Shown: in pieces, positions 28,233-37,115 of the stretch
How the letters are laid out: each line of letters begins with the position of its first letter
Numbering within the stretch: position 1 is the first letter of the stretch
From: G965218495 sp965262785
GTDB taxonomy: Bacteria; Bacteroidota; Rhodothermia; Rhodothermales; Bin80
Assembly (NCBI GenBank): GCA_965262785.1
Contig: OZ253559.1
Coordinates: forward strand, 2,480,001-2,544,000
Direction: 5' to 3'
Length of the DNA stretch: 64,000 nucleotides
The notes under the pieces: model-generated
Told to the model about the DNA's origin: nothing
The model's input: the letters and a program-made list of their open reading frames with translations, nothing else
Databases searched by the model: none
Position numbers and translations under genes: made by a program

Positions 28233-29267
28233 CTAGCGCGGCGCTATCCTGAATATTCTTCCGTCGGGTCCCTTGGAGTACCCGCACTGGTGTAACTCGC
28301 AAATGTCGTCAAGGATCTGTTCCGGTCCTTCCGGATTCTCCAGAAGTATGCCGCTGCGTGTTTTTTCCAGACCCTCTACGTCTACTTGAATGTCAACGTC
28401 GTACCTACGCTCAAGTTCCTCCAGAATATCCCCCGTGGGGTGATCGGAAAACTTAAAGCTGCCGCTTACCCAGGAAAGCTGGTTTTCGGCATCGGCAGTG
28501 GATTCGGTCACATGAACCTGCCCGTTTCTACCCGTGCGTGCGGTATCGCCGGCTTCCAGGATGACTTCGCGGCCGAGCCTTGGGGTCACGCGGACGGTAC
28601 CCGACTCGACCGCGACATCGGTGGCGCTTTCAGCGTCAGTAGGCCAGTAGCGTACGTTGAAGGAGGTGCCCAGCACGTCAACTGTGGCATGGGCCGTCCG
28701 CACTGTAAAGGGCACATCGCTCTTTACAACATCAAACTGTACGTCACCGCGCATGACTTGCAACTCGCGGGAATCCTTGTTGAACTTGGAGGCGACTCGC
28801 ACCCGCGCTCCGCTATTTAGTAGCAGCTTGCTGCCATCAACGAGGGTATACGTCAGTGCTTCACCATATTCCGCTTCAATTGTGTTGTTGTCCAAAGTGA
28901 TGCCCACGGAAAGAAGTACTGCAACGCAGGCCGCGATAGCCGCGTAGCCCTGCCAAGGACGCAATGGCAAGATGCGTGCTTTGCGGAACGGTAGTATCCG
29001 CGCGCTCCGCCGCACCCGGGCTTTAGCGACAGCATCAGCGGACCGTGCCAGATGCGCTACAGGTAACACACCCTCTGCGCACAGGAATGCCCGCAATTCA
29101 TCAGCGAGCACCGGGATACTGTCTTCAAACGTGCTGTCCTCGGGCTTGATTGCACCGAGGCCGTAATCAGACTGCAGCCATATTCTTTCGAGGGCCTCAA
29201 GCTCCTCTGGCAGTAAATCCGCCCGGATCTCCGGGGGCAGCGCACTACCGGGACCTCTATTCTCCAT
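28233..29267 (-). CDS. FecR-type anti-sigma regulator
   Basis: A 344-residue protein. The ATG at 29267 overlaps the sigma-factor stop by 11 bases. An N-terminal cytoplasmic part is followed by a single membrane helix (YAAIAACVAVLLSVGITL) and the FecR domain (DGSKLLLNSGARVRV, FTVRTAHATVDVLGTSFNV, AGDTARTGRNGQVHV). The C-terminal STN-like/DUF4974 segment (FSDHPTGDILEELERRYDVDIQV) docks the receptor signalling domain. It controls the sigma factor encoded by the overlapping upstream gene. Confidence 0.9.
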   Translation of the reverse strand: MENRGPGSALPPEIRADLLPEELEALERIWLQSDYGLGAIKPEDSTFEDSIPVLADELRAFLCAEGVLPVAHLARSADAVAKARVRRSARILPFRKARILPLRPWQGYAAIAACVAVLLSVGITLDNNTIEAEYGEALTYTLVDGSKLLLNSGARVRVASKFNKDSRELQVMRGDVQFDVVKSDVPFTVRTAHATVDVLGTSFNVRYWPTDAESATDVAVESGTVRVTPRLGREVILEAGDTARTGRNGQVHVTESTADAENQLSWVSGSFKFSDHPTGDILEELERRYDVDIQVDVEGLEKTRSGILLENPEGPEQILDDICELHQCGYSKGPDGRIFRIAPR

Positions 29268-29907
29268 GGGCCTTGATTTCTTGTAGTGCTGCGACACGAG
29301 AACGCAGATAACGCAGCGCCAACACGATATGGGTATTGACCGTACGCGAGGTGAGCTTCATTTCCGCGGCAATTTCCTTGTGGCTGAGCCCATGGTACCG
29401 GCTGAGCACAAAAGCCTGCCTACGGCGTGGGGGTAGCTCATCAATGAACTTCCGTAGGTATGTTTCCAGAATGCTTCCGTCAAGACGCTGATCCGCAGAG
29501 GGCATCCCATCGTCAATGCCATGCAGGGGAAGAGGGTCCTTCACATGGTGGGATGAGCGCTTGAGGTTCAGCGAAAGGTTGCGGACGATGGTATACAGCA
29601 GACCTCTCAGCGAACGCGACGGGTCAAGCGTCTCACGTGCCTGCCACAGCTTCAGGAAGGCGTCTTGCACGATATCGCGGGCGGCCTCGGGGCGGCCAGT
29701 GTAGCGATATGCGTATCGTAGCAGGTTAGCGTGCATCGCTTCAAATAACTCGGAGAAGGCATGCTGGTCAGACACACTAATGCGCTCGCTCCATCGGGCA
29801 AACGCCGCGTCATCATGTGGATGCCGTCTTTGGCCTTCGTCTATTCGCGTCGACAAGTTGTTCTTTCTGTAAGTTGTACACTGGAGCGCAGACGCATAGC
29901 GTAGCAC
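29257..29907 (-). CDS. ECF RNA polymerase sigma factor, FecI-like
   Basis: A 216-residue sigma-70 family protein. Region 2 includes RYTGRPEAARDIVQDAFLKL and region 4 includes LPPRRRQAFVLSRYHGLSHKEIAAEMKLT. The listed start is GTG at 29907; the true start may be some codons inside, since the first 30 residues are not family-like. With FecR and the STN receptor it makes a surface-signalling triad. It overlaps fecR, which implies coupled translation. Confidence 0.88.
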   Translation of the reverse strand: MLRYASALQCTTYRKNNLSTRIDEGQRRHPHDDAAFARWSERISVSDQHAFSELFEAMHANLLRYAYRYTGRPEAARDIVQDAFLKLWQARETLDPSRSLRGLLYTIVRNLSLNLKRSSHHVKDPLPLHGIDDGMPSADQRLDGSILETYLRKFIDELPPRRRQAFVLSRYHGLSHKEIAAEMKLTSRTVNTHIVLALRYLRSRVAALQEIKAHGE

Positions 29908-30008
29908 TTAAAGTGATGCATTAGATGGAACACGAACAGCTGTGCCCGCCGTGTAAGTTGGCTCCCTGAGTGCTAGCAGACGCTTTCAATTGCGGAAATT
30001 ATTACTGC

Positions 30009-31364
30009 TTACACGGCCAGTACACCTGCAATAGTGGCCGTCATAAGGTTCGCTAACGTGCCTGCGAGAACTGCTTTGAGGCCAAGGGAAGCCAAGAGTG
30101 GCTTTCGTGAGGGGGCCAATGGGCCGATGCCTCCAATCAAGATTGCTATTGAAGAGAAATTTGCAAATCCGCACAGCGCAAAAGTGGCCATCACCACAGT
30201 TTTGGGATGTAGCGTACCCAGCGAAATATCACCTGCTAGTTGCATGTAGGCTACAAACTCGTTGGCCACAATAGAGATTCCTACCAGGGAGCCAAAGTCA
30301 GTGACATCGGGAATTGGAACGCCCATGCTCCAGGCCACCGGCGCAAACGCCCAGCCTAGCAGGAGCCCCAGCGAAAGCTCTGCGCCGAAGAGGCCGCTAA
30401 CCCACCCAAGGAGGAAGTCCAGCATAGCAATCAGTGCCAGGAATGCGATGAGCATGGCCGCGATGTTGAGAGCAAGCTTGAGTCCATCACCGGCACCGGA
30501 GGCGGCTGCGTCAATAACGCTCTTGGATTGCGTGGCGGCAAACGCAGCGCTTTTGCCCGTTGTGACCGGGCTGCCGGTTTCCGGGACCATGATCTTGGCA
30601 ATTACGAGCGCCGCCGGCGCCGCCATCAGGCTTGCGCCCAATAAGTGTTCGGCAAAACGAAGCTGAGCCACCTCGATAGCGATGCCCTCAGCAGCGGCAA
30701 ACGAAGCCCCCAAGAACAGGATATATGCCGCCATCACACCGCCTGCAATCGTCGCCATTCCACCTGCCATCACGGCCATCATTTCTGAACGCGTCATGTC
30801 CTGCAGGTAGGGGCGGATTACTAGCGGCGCCTCAGTTTGCCCAACGAAAATGTTGGCCACGGCCGAGAGGGATTCCGCACCGCTGGTGCGAAGGGCCTTG
30901 CGCACAAGGTGAGCCATTGCGCTGACTGCACGTTGCATCACGCCAAGATGGTACAGCACGGCCATGAGTGAACCGAAAAAGATGATGGTTGGCAACACTT
31001 GAAACGCAAAGGCGCCTCCCCAGCTTTGACCCGTAACCAGCGGTGTCCCTGGAGGCATGCCATCGTCGGGCGTGCGAGCCAAGTCGCCAAATACGAACTC
31101 AGCGCCGGCCGACGTGAAGCTGAGCACATGTACGAACAGCGAGCTGACCCATGCAAAAAGCGCCTTGGGCCAGCCAAGCGGTGCCCAGGCGGCACCCATG
31201 TCAGCGCCCTTCAGGATAAGTACTGCCAGAACGATCTGAATGCCCACGCCCCAGATCACCATTCGCCAAGGGGTCCTGCGCCGATCTTCCGAGACCAGGA
31301 AAGCCACGCCCAAGATAACGGCGAGCCCAAACGTGGCTCGCAGCAAGGTTGTTAGAAGATCCAT
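30009..31364 (-). CDS. concentrative nucleoside transporter (CNT/NupC family)
   Basis: A 451-residue membrane protein from the ATG at 31364. Gate and substrate features of CNT proteins are visible: GQTEAPLVIRPYL, NIFVGQTE, FALCGFANFSSIAI and GGIGPLAPSRK. The first part (WRMVIWGVGIQIVLAVLILK) is the first helical pair. CNT carriers import nucleosides with Na+ or H+. The frame continues upstream to 31481 without protein-like features. It is divergent from pcrA. Confidence 0.9.
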   Translation of the reverse strand: MDLLTTLLRATFGLAVILGVAFLVSEDRRRTPWRMVIWGVGIQIVLAVLILKGADMGAAWAPLGWPKALFAWVSSLFVHVLSFTSAGAEFVFGDLARTPDDGMPPGTPLVTGQSWGGAFAFQVLPTIIFFGSLMAVLYHLGVMQRAVSAMAHLVRKALRTSGAESLSAVANIFVGQTEAPLVIRPYLQDMTRSEMMAVMAGGMATIAGGVMAAYILFLGASFAAAEGIAIEVAQLRFAEHLLGASLMAAPAALVIAKIMVPETGSPVTTGKSAAFAATQSKSVIDAAASGAGDGLKLALNIAAMLIAFLALIAMLDFLLGWVSGLFGAELSLGLLLGWAFAPVAWSMGVPIPDVTDFGSLVGISIVANEFVAYMQLAGDISLGTLHPKTVVMATFALCGFANFSSIAILIGGIGPLAPSRKPLLASLGLKAVLAGTLANLMTATIAGVLAV

Positions 31365-31509
31365 ATGGGTCCGTACCCCCTTTGGCACAATAATACGTAC
31401 CCAGAGTCTATCTTCAGTGGATCCGATTCGGATAGCCAGTCCTACAAGCGATGTGCCACACTTCGGCGCATCGAACAGCACCTACTCTATGAGCGGAAGC
31501 AGGGTCAGT

Positions 31510-33777
31510 ATGGATGCGGAGGGCATCCTGAGCGCGTTGAACGAAAAGCAGCAGGAGGCTGTCCGCTGTATATCGGGACCACTTCTAGTCATCGCGGGGC
31601 CCGGGTCGGGCAAGACCCGCGTGCTGACATCCCGGATCGCATACCTTATTGCTACGGGAAAGGGGCATCCAAGCCAGATCCTCGCGCTCACCTTCACAAA
31701 CAAGGCTGCAAGGGAGATGCGGAGGCGCGTCCTCGAGCTGCTGCCGAAGGGGACGGGCAAAGGCCTAACGATGGGCACGTTCCATTCGGTTATGATGCGC
31801 ATGATGCGCGTGGAGCTGAAGGAGGGCTGGCTGCCTGGATACACGCATGAGTTTTCCATTTACGACACGGATGACTCTGAGCGCGTGATTAGGCAGCTCA
31901 TGGAAGAGCTGCACATTGATAAGAAGCAGGTCTCCCCCCGATTCATCCGGGCCGCGATCTCCAGGGCAAAGAATCAAATGACTACGCCCAGCCAGTACGA
32001 GGAGCAGGCGGGCTCGCGCACGCAGAAGCTAGTTGCACAGGTATACGGCCCTTACAAGAAGTCACTGCATGCTTCGAATGCATTGGATTTTGACGACCTG
32101 CTCCTGAAGCCACTTGAACTCTTTCACAAACACCCGCACATCCTGGAGAAGTATCGGCGTAAGTGGCAGTATGTCCATATAGACGAGTACCAGGACACAA
32201 ATCGCGTGCAGTACCGGCTGTCCCACTTCATCGCGGGTGGTCACCGGAACATCTGCGTTGTGGGAGATGACGCGCAGAGCATCTATGCTTTTCGTGGCGC
32301 AGACTTGCGCAACATCTTGGACTTTCACACGCACTATCCGGAGGCAAAGGTCGTACGGCTTGAGCAGAATTATCGGTCGACAGGGAAGATTGTCAGACTT
32401 GCCGATTTCATTATCAAGAAAAACAAGGGCCAGCTGGAGAAGGACCTGTGGACGGACAACGATCAAGGCGACCACGTCAGGCTCATAGAGGCTCTCACGG
32501 GGCGCGAGGAGGCGAGTAAGGCCACCGACCGTATCCGTTCGCACCATGAGCGCCACGGCTATGCCTATAGCGACTGCGCTATCTTGTATCGAACCAACGC
32601 CCAAAGCCGGAACTTCGAGGATGCGCTGCGTGGGGTGGGCGTACCCTACCGCGTGGTAGGCGGTACGTCATTTTACCAGCGCAAGGAGATCAAGGATGCC
32701 TTGGCATACCTGCGGATTCTTGTAAACCGTGACGACCGGTCCAGCCTGATTCGAATAATCAATTATCCGACGCGCGGAATAGGCCTGAAAACGCAGGAGA
32801 AACTTGCTGACTATGCACGCTTCAATGGAATCAGCTTGTGGGAGGCGTTGGAGCAAAGCCGGCAATTGCAACTGGGAACGCGGGCAATGAATGCGCTGGC
32901 CAACTTTCGCAACCTAATTAGCAAGTACCGCGCCCAACTGTCTGCGGAGTCGCCGCAGGTGGTAGCTACAGAGTTGCTCAAGGAGGCCAACCTCTTTCTT
33001 GAGCTGAACAAGGAGGCGACCAACTCCGCCTTGATGCGAGTGAATAACGTCGAGGAGCTCATAAGCGCTATCGCGCAGCATGTCGAAGATGAGCCGGAGG
33101 GCACGCTTAGCACTTTTTTGCAGTCAATTGCGCTGTTTACGGATGCGGATCAAGACGATGGTGACGCGGACAAAGTTACGCTAATGACCCTGCATGCCTC
33201 CAAGGGCTTGGAATTTAAGGTGGTATTCATAGGCGGGCTTGAGGACGGCCTGTTCCCGACGTCCCGTGCAATAATGAAGGAAGATCTGGACGATTTGGAA
33301 GAAGAACGTCGCCTGTTCTATGTGGGCGTTTCACGCGCAGAGCGGCACCTGTACCTCGCTTGGGCGAGGACGCGGTATCGGTTTGGCCAGGAGGTGGATT
33401 GCGGCCCCAGCATGTTCTTGTCCGAGCTGGATGAGGACTGCGTGCGCAAGGAAGGCGTTTCGCCATATCAAAGCAAGAAACGGGACCTACCCTTTGGTGG
33501 GGGGCAGAAAAGGAATCTACACGGCTTGCCGCACGCTCGACGGCGCGCAGTTAGTGCACATTCTTCCTGGCAGCAGCAAACGCGAAAGCCGCCACCGTTG
33601 GACCCAAGTGAGATTAGACCCGGTATGCGTGTACTGCACCAACACTTTGGTGAGGGCCGCGTCGTGTCAACCACCGGAATAGACAATGAAAGAGTGGCGA
33701 CTGTACATTTTGATACGCGAGGGCATGTGAAGATGAAATTGCGCTTCGCCATCGCCAAGCTGCGTGTACTGAAGTAG
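31510..33777 (+). CDS. UvrD/PcrA-type 3'-5' DNA helicase
   Basis: A 755-residue superfamily 1A helicase. Motifs in order: Walker A GPGSGKTRVL, DEYQDTN (motif II), GDDAQSIYAFRGAD (III), LEQNYRST (IV), TLMTLHASKGLEFKVVFIGG (V) and FYVGVSRAERHLYLAWART (VI). The C-terminal 40 residues form a PcrA-type Tudor domain (GMRVLHQHFGEGRVVS). ATG 31510 fits the usual N-terminus (LNEKQQEAV after about 10 residues); ATG 31489 is an alternative seven codons upstream. It works in excision repair and replication. Confidence 0.93.
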   Translation: MDAEGILSALNEKQQEAVRCISGPLLVIAGPGSGKTRVLTSRIAYLIATGKGHPSQILALTFTNKAAREMRRRVLELLPKGTGKGLTMGTFHSVMMRMMRVELKEGWLPGYTHEFSIYDTDDSERVIRQLMEELHIDKKQVSPRFIRAAISRAKNQMTTPSQYEEQAGSRTQKLVAQVYGPYKKSLHASNALDFDDLLLKPLELFHKHPHILEKYRRKWQYVHIDEYQDTNRVQYRLSHFIAGGHRNICVVGDDAQSIYAFRGADLRNILDFHTHYPEAKVVRLEQNYRSTGKIVRLADFIIKKNKGQLEKDLWTDNDQGDHVRLIEALTGREEASKATDRIRSHHERHGYAYSDCAILYRTNAQSRNFEDALRGVGVPYRVVGGTSFYQRKEIKDALAYLRILVNRDDRSSLIRIINYPTRGIGLKTQEKLADYARFNGISLWEALEQSRQLQLGTRAMNALANFRNLISKYRAQLSAESPQVVATELLKEANLFLELNKEATNSALMRVNNVEELISAIAQHVEDEPEGTLSTFLQSIALFTDADQDDGDADKVTLMTLHASKGLEFKVVFIGGLEDGLFPTSRAIMKEDLDDLEEERRLFYVGVSRAERHLYLAWARTRYRFGQEVDCGPSMFLSELDEDCVRKEGVSPYQSKKRDLPFGGGQKRNLHGLPHARRRAVSAHSSWQQQTRKPPPLDPSEIRPGMRVLHQHFGEGRVVSTTGIDNERVATVHFDTRGHVKMKLRFAIAKLRVLK

Positions 33778-33778
33778 G

Positions 33779-34735
33779 CTACTTCGGCGGCGTAAAACCG
33801 AGTTTGCCTTCGGTTAGCCGCACCGGAGGGCAAAGTCTTGCGTGCAGGCATTCCCGGATTGCCAAGTAGTGCGCTTTATACTCTTGCCGGAAATCCTCAA
33901 GGGCACAACCCAGCTTAGAGGCCATTAGGCGCTGTGCCTCTTCTCGGGTACTGGCGACAAAACGGCCGCTGCTGAATTGGAAGTCCTGAATCACAAAATG
34001 CGTAACGCCCGTCCCAAGGAGTTGGTCGGCGAGCCGGTTGGCATCAGCAATGAGCAGTATCGGCGTGAGGGTGATGCAAGATTCTACACCCGCAGTGCAC
34101 AATGCCGCCGCGGCCTCAAGACGTCGGCTGTTGGCAGGGCAATAGGGCTCAAACGTGCGCCGGATATCCTCGTCATCCGTTGTGATGGTGATGTTAACCC
34201 TGACCTTGCCGCCTTTGGCGCTTAAGGCATTGAATAAGTCGATGTCCCGGACAACATCCGGGCTGCGGGTTTGGACTACCAGGATGGGTGCATGGCGCGT
34301 ACAGAGGATCGTAAGCAGGGCTCGCGTGAGACCAAGCTTGCGTTCTACCGGCTGGTATGGGTCCGTAACACTACTCAAGTAGATGCGCTTGCCATCAAGG
34401 CTTCCAACACGCCGCCTTGTGAGTGTCGCTACGGCATTGTCCTTAACACGCACCCAATAGCCCCAGGACGCGCGCTCCTCCGGCGTGCGTGCGAAGAAAG
34501 CCGCATAGCAGTACGTGCAGCCAAACGAGCATCCAGAGTAGGGGTTGAGCGAAAAGTCGAACGCTTTCAAAAACCCCGATGTCCGCGTGAGGACATCACG
34601 TGTCTGTCCGTGCGAAATGGCGGCGTGTCCCAACTTGGACAGAGAGCCTGCTGCTGCCAAGATTGAATGGGATGCTGCGCTCAGTTCTGATCGCCCGTGG
34701 GCAGATATGCTGCAGGAATCGGCAGGTCCTGCCAT
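33779..34735 (-). CDS. SPL-family radical SAM protein
   Basis: About 318 residues with the 4Fe-4S motif CSFGCTYCYA and the SPL-like VTDPYQPVERKLGLTRALL and VVQTRSPDVVRDIDL. Related proteins (Rv2578c group) are of unproven function; the spore photoproduct lyase relationship suggests DNA or nucleotide radical chemistry. The ATG at 34735 is a choice. The frame opens earlier at GTG 34768, overlapping the upstream gene, and a TTG inside is possible. It is convergent with pcrA, with one base between the stops. Confidence 0.82.
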   Translation of the reverse strand: MAGPADSCSISAHGRSELSAASHSILAAAGSLSKLGHAAISHGQTRDVLTRTSGFLKAFDFSLNPYSGCSFGCTYCYAAFFARTPEERASWGYWVRVKDNAVATLTRRRVGSLDGKRIYLSSVTDPYQPVERKLGLTRALLTILCTRHAPILVVQTRSPDVVRDIDLFNALSAKGGKVRVNITITTDDEDIRRTFEPYCPANSRRLEAAAALCTAGVESCITLTPILLIADANRLADQLLGTGVTHFVIQDFQFSSGRFVASTREEAQRLMASKLGCALEDFRQEYKAHYLAIRECLHARLCPPVRLTEGKLGFTPPK

Positions 34736-35217
34736 TCGGGTTGCCACGCAATCGAGTGGATCCACCACCGATCCATACTAAAGAGCAGCTGGATGCTGTT
34801 GATTCCTCTCTGGAATGGCGCTGCGTCATCCTTGCTGCGGTAGGACTCATACGTGCTGAAGGCATGCACCACGTTGCCGTAGCGCTCTGTCTTGCGCGCA
34901 ATCTCGATCTCGAAGAATCCGCTCTGCTCAAAATAGCCACTTGCCTCCGTGACGTAGTCATCTACGGTCCAAGTCAGGTGTACGGGTGCGCCCGTTGAGT
35001 CCCTGCCTGTAGGAGTGAGCCTGCACGACGGCGTGGTGAGAGAACGCAGACGATCCCAGTCGCGTGGCCCGGCGGGACCTGAAATCACGTCGTACAGGGC
35101 CTCTATGATAGCATCAACCGATGCCACATCCGCTGCGTTGGGCTTGGGGCCGTCCTAGGCAAAAGAGCTAGGTGCAAAGAAGCACAAGCACAGAACAATT
35201 AAAGAGGCTTTGGGCAT
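34681..35217 (-). pseudogene. NTF2/SnoaL-like secreted protein with TAG after the signal peptide
   Basis: From the ATG at 35217 the frame encodes a complete signal peptide (MPKASLIVLCLCFFAPSSFA), then an in-frame TAG at 35157-35155, then continues DGPKPNAADVASVDAII through a normal NTF2-like mature domain of about 155 residues to TGA at 34681. Restoring Gln (CAG) at the TAG would give the expected SFA-Q cleavage site. A GTG at 35127 could still make a cytosolic form. The mature domain ends FSMDRWWIHSIAWQPE, typical of lumazine-binding or SnoaL-like proteins. It overlaps the radical SAM gene frame. Confidence 0.8.
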
Positions 35218-35230
35218 AGCACGGGTGAGT

Positions 35231-36463
35231 CTACCTTAACAGATGTTTCACGGCATCAAGGTCGCCATTGTTTTCAAAGGGTGCAACCCCAAAGATGGCA
35301 CAGAGCAGTTCGTAGATGTGAACATTCGAGAAACCTTCTACGACCACCCCCTCCTTGAATGCTGGTCCGCGGGCGATAAAGATGCCGTTCATCGACGGAT
35401 TGGCTGGGTCGTAGCCGTGTGTCCCACCATCAAAACGGCTCGCATTGGTCGTGAAATACGGTCTGGATGAGATGCGCCACCCCACGTCTGCGATGCCGAT
35501 AATGGCTCGAATTCGATCGTGATTGTTGTAGTGAAGACGGGCCGGCATGTCTTCTTTCTTGTAGAATGTCACATGCCGCATGGATTCCAGCTTCGCCAGT
35601 AAAGCATCCGTATCTCCGTCCACTGGATCTATGGCTAGGACAGGATCCCAGTCGGTGACGGCTACACTATCCAAGCTCACGTAGTCGTCCAAAAACGCCA
35701 CGGAGTCGCGCGAGGTGGCAGCCATTCCGTGATCACTGGTGATAATGAGGTTAACTTCATCAAGAAGGTTTGCACTTTCCAACCGTGTAACCAGAAGCCT
35801 CAGATAGCTGTCGACATCGGCCACGGCACTGCGCACCGGTTCGCCTTCAGGCCCGTGGGTATGACCCGCAGTATCTACATCCTCGAAGTAAAGGGAGAGC
35901 AGGTGCGGGCGCTGCGCCTTAGGGAGTGCGAGTGCATCCACTACCCAGTTGATGCGCGTCTCCGCGGGGGTGTCCGAACTAAAGGCCTTGTTGAGGATGG
36001 GGCGTACTCCATGAATCTCCGCTTCAGAGCCTGGCCAGAAGTACATCGCACTGGTTATTCCGTTCTTGTGAAGGGTAACCCAAATGGGCTCAGCATCGTC
36101 CCACCAGCGCCCGTCCCTAACGGCCCGCCGGTTGCTGAGGCTGAAGCGGCCCAACTCAGGGTCCCGCATAGTGTTACTCACGATGCCATGATCCTCTGCG
36201 TATCTCCCTGTTACCAGCGTATAGTGGTTGGGAAAAGTCTTCGTCGGAAAGATGGGCTGTAGGTACTCGGCGCGGATGCCCTTGCCCGCAAGCTGATTCA
36301 GAGTCTTGGGCTTGTGTATGGAAAGGTAGTCCGGGCGGAAACCGTCCAGGGAAATTAAAATTACCGTCGGCGTCGCTGTCGTATCAGTCCTGGTGCCGCA
36401 GGAAATCACGGCCAGCGCCATGAGCCCAGCGACGGCTGCAGCAGTCAACTTCAAGCGGGACAC
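35231..36463 (-). CDS. alkaline phosphatase superfamily phosphodiesterase lipoprotein
   Basis: About 410 residues of the nucleotide pyrophosphatase/phosphodiesterase type. The first metal ligand and nucleophile are SLDGFRPDYL and FPTKTFPNHYTLVTGRY (Thr nucleophile). Other metal ligands are FEDVDTAGHTHG, ITSDHGM and GGTHGYD. I chose GTG 36463 because it directly precedes a lipoprotein signal with lipobox AVISC. The frame is open up to 36625. The likely substrate is a nucleotide or phosphodiester in the periplasm or on the surface. Confidence 0.87.
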   Translation of the reverse strand: MSRLKLTAAAVAGLMALAVISCGTRTDTTATPTVILISLDGFRPDYLSIHKPKTLNQLAGKGIRAEYLQPIFPTKTFPNHYTLVTGRYAEDHGIVSNTMRDPELGRFSLSNRRAVRDGRWWDDAEPIWVTLHKNGITSAMYFWPGSEAEIHGVRPILNKAFSSDTPAETRINWVVDALALPKAQRPHLLSLYFEDVDTAGHTHGPEGEPVRSAVADVDSYLRLLVTRLESANLLDEVNLIITSDHGMAATSRDSVAFLDDYVSLDSVAVTDWDPVLAIDPVDGDTDALLAKLESMRHVTFYKKEDMPARLHYNNHDRIRAIIGIADVGWRISSRPYFTTNASRFDGGTHGYDPANPSMNGIFIARGPAFKEGVVVEGFSNVHIYELLCAIFGVAPFENNGDLDAVKHLLR

Positions 36464-36943
36464 TTGTCGTTTGGAATTGTCAACGGGGGCTTGAGATTCA
36501 TTCGGCAACGCAGGTCCCACTGGCTCTAACCGACCAGGAGTTAGCGCCAAAGCGCCAAAATAACACAAATGCTTCTTGAGCGGGGAGTGCCATCCAAATT
36601 CTGCACACCGCAAGGTGGTTTCCAATGCCTGTAGTCTGCCTGGTCTCCAAGAGTTGCCGCGTTGCGGGTCCGCGCAGGGACCGGAAGACCCCGATACACA
36701 TTTCGGACCAGAGCCTTAGAAATCTCACTAGGCTGGTTTACCGGCAGCGCGCACACCCTTCAAAGCGCTGGACTACTGCTTGAATCACCTCTTTGCCTGG
36801 AGACGACACTGATTCTGCACGAACTGGGTCTTCTAGCCGCATCCAGGACAATCCCGTAGAATCGTGCGCTCCGGAACATTGCACCTGGAATGTCATGAGG
36901 GCCGCGTTGTTGTTCGAATCGCTGTCGAGCCTCGACCGTGCTC
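36464..36943. other. gene-free stretch before the IS1634-like element
   Basis: No convincing gene is visible. Several short frames exist (for example 36760-36945 minus), but none has recognisable motifs or a ribosome-binding site. The segment may hold eroded sequence, as the 48-bp repeat at its right border duplicates the end of an unknown minus-strand frame. Confidence 0.4.
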
Positions 36944-36991
36944 ATTCATTCTTCGCGCCCGTATTTTCATTCCTCAGGAGCAGGTCACATT
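36944..36991. repeat. 48-bp direct repeat, left copy
   Basis: Perfectly identical to 39174-39221. It lies immediately outside the left inverted repeat of the element and is best read as a long target-site duplication. Confidence 0.9.
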
Positions 36992-37008
36992 CTTGACTTC
37001 CGCGGTTT
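36992..37008. repeat. left terminal inverted repeat of the IS1634-like element
   Basis: Starts CT and contains TGACTTCCGCGGTTT. It is inverted relative to 39157-39173 with a single mismatch. Confidence 0.8.
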
Positions 37009-37115
37009 AAGTGCAAAATAGTATGAGTTATACTTGACCAACATACAATACTGAACACTACACGTGCCGATTTTGAGAGAACCCTTGAGGCTCCTCTCGA
37101 TCGTAGCCGGACTTC

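Noticed and set aside
31240..31509. Longer N-terminus of the helicase from ATG 31240
   Set aside because: It runs antisense through the nucleoside transporter gene, and the usual helicase N-terminus begins near 31510.
35155..35157. TAG read as an amino acid (stop-codon recoding)
   Set aside because: TAG ends several normal genes in the window, for example at 12913-12915, so it works as a stop.
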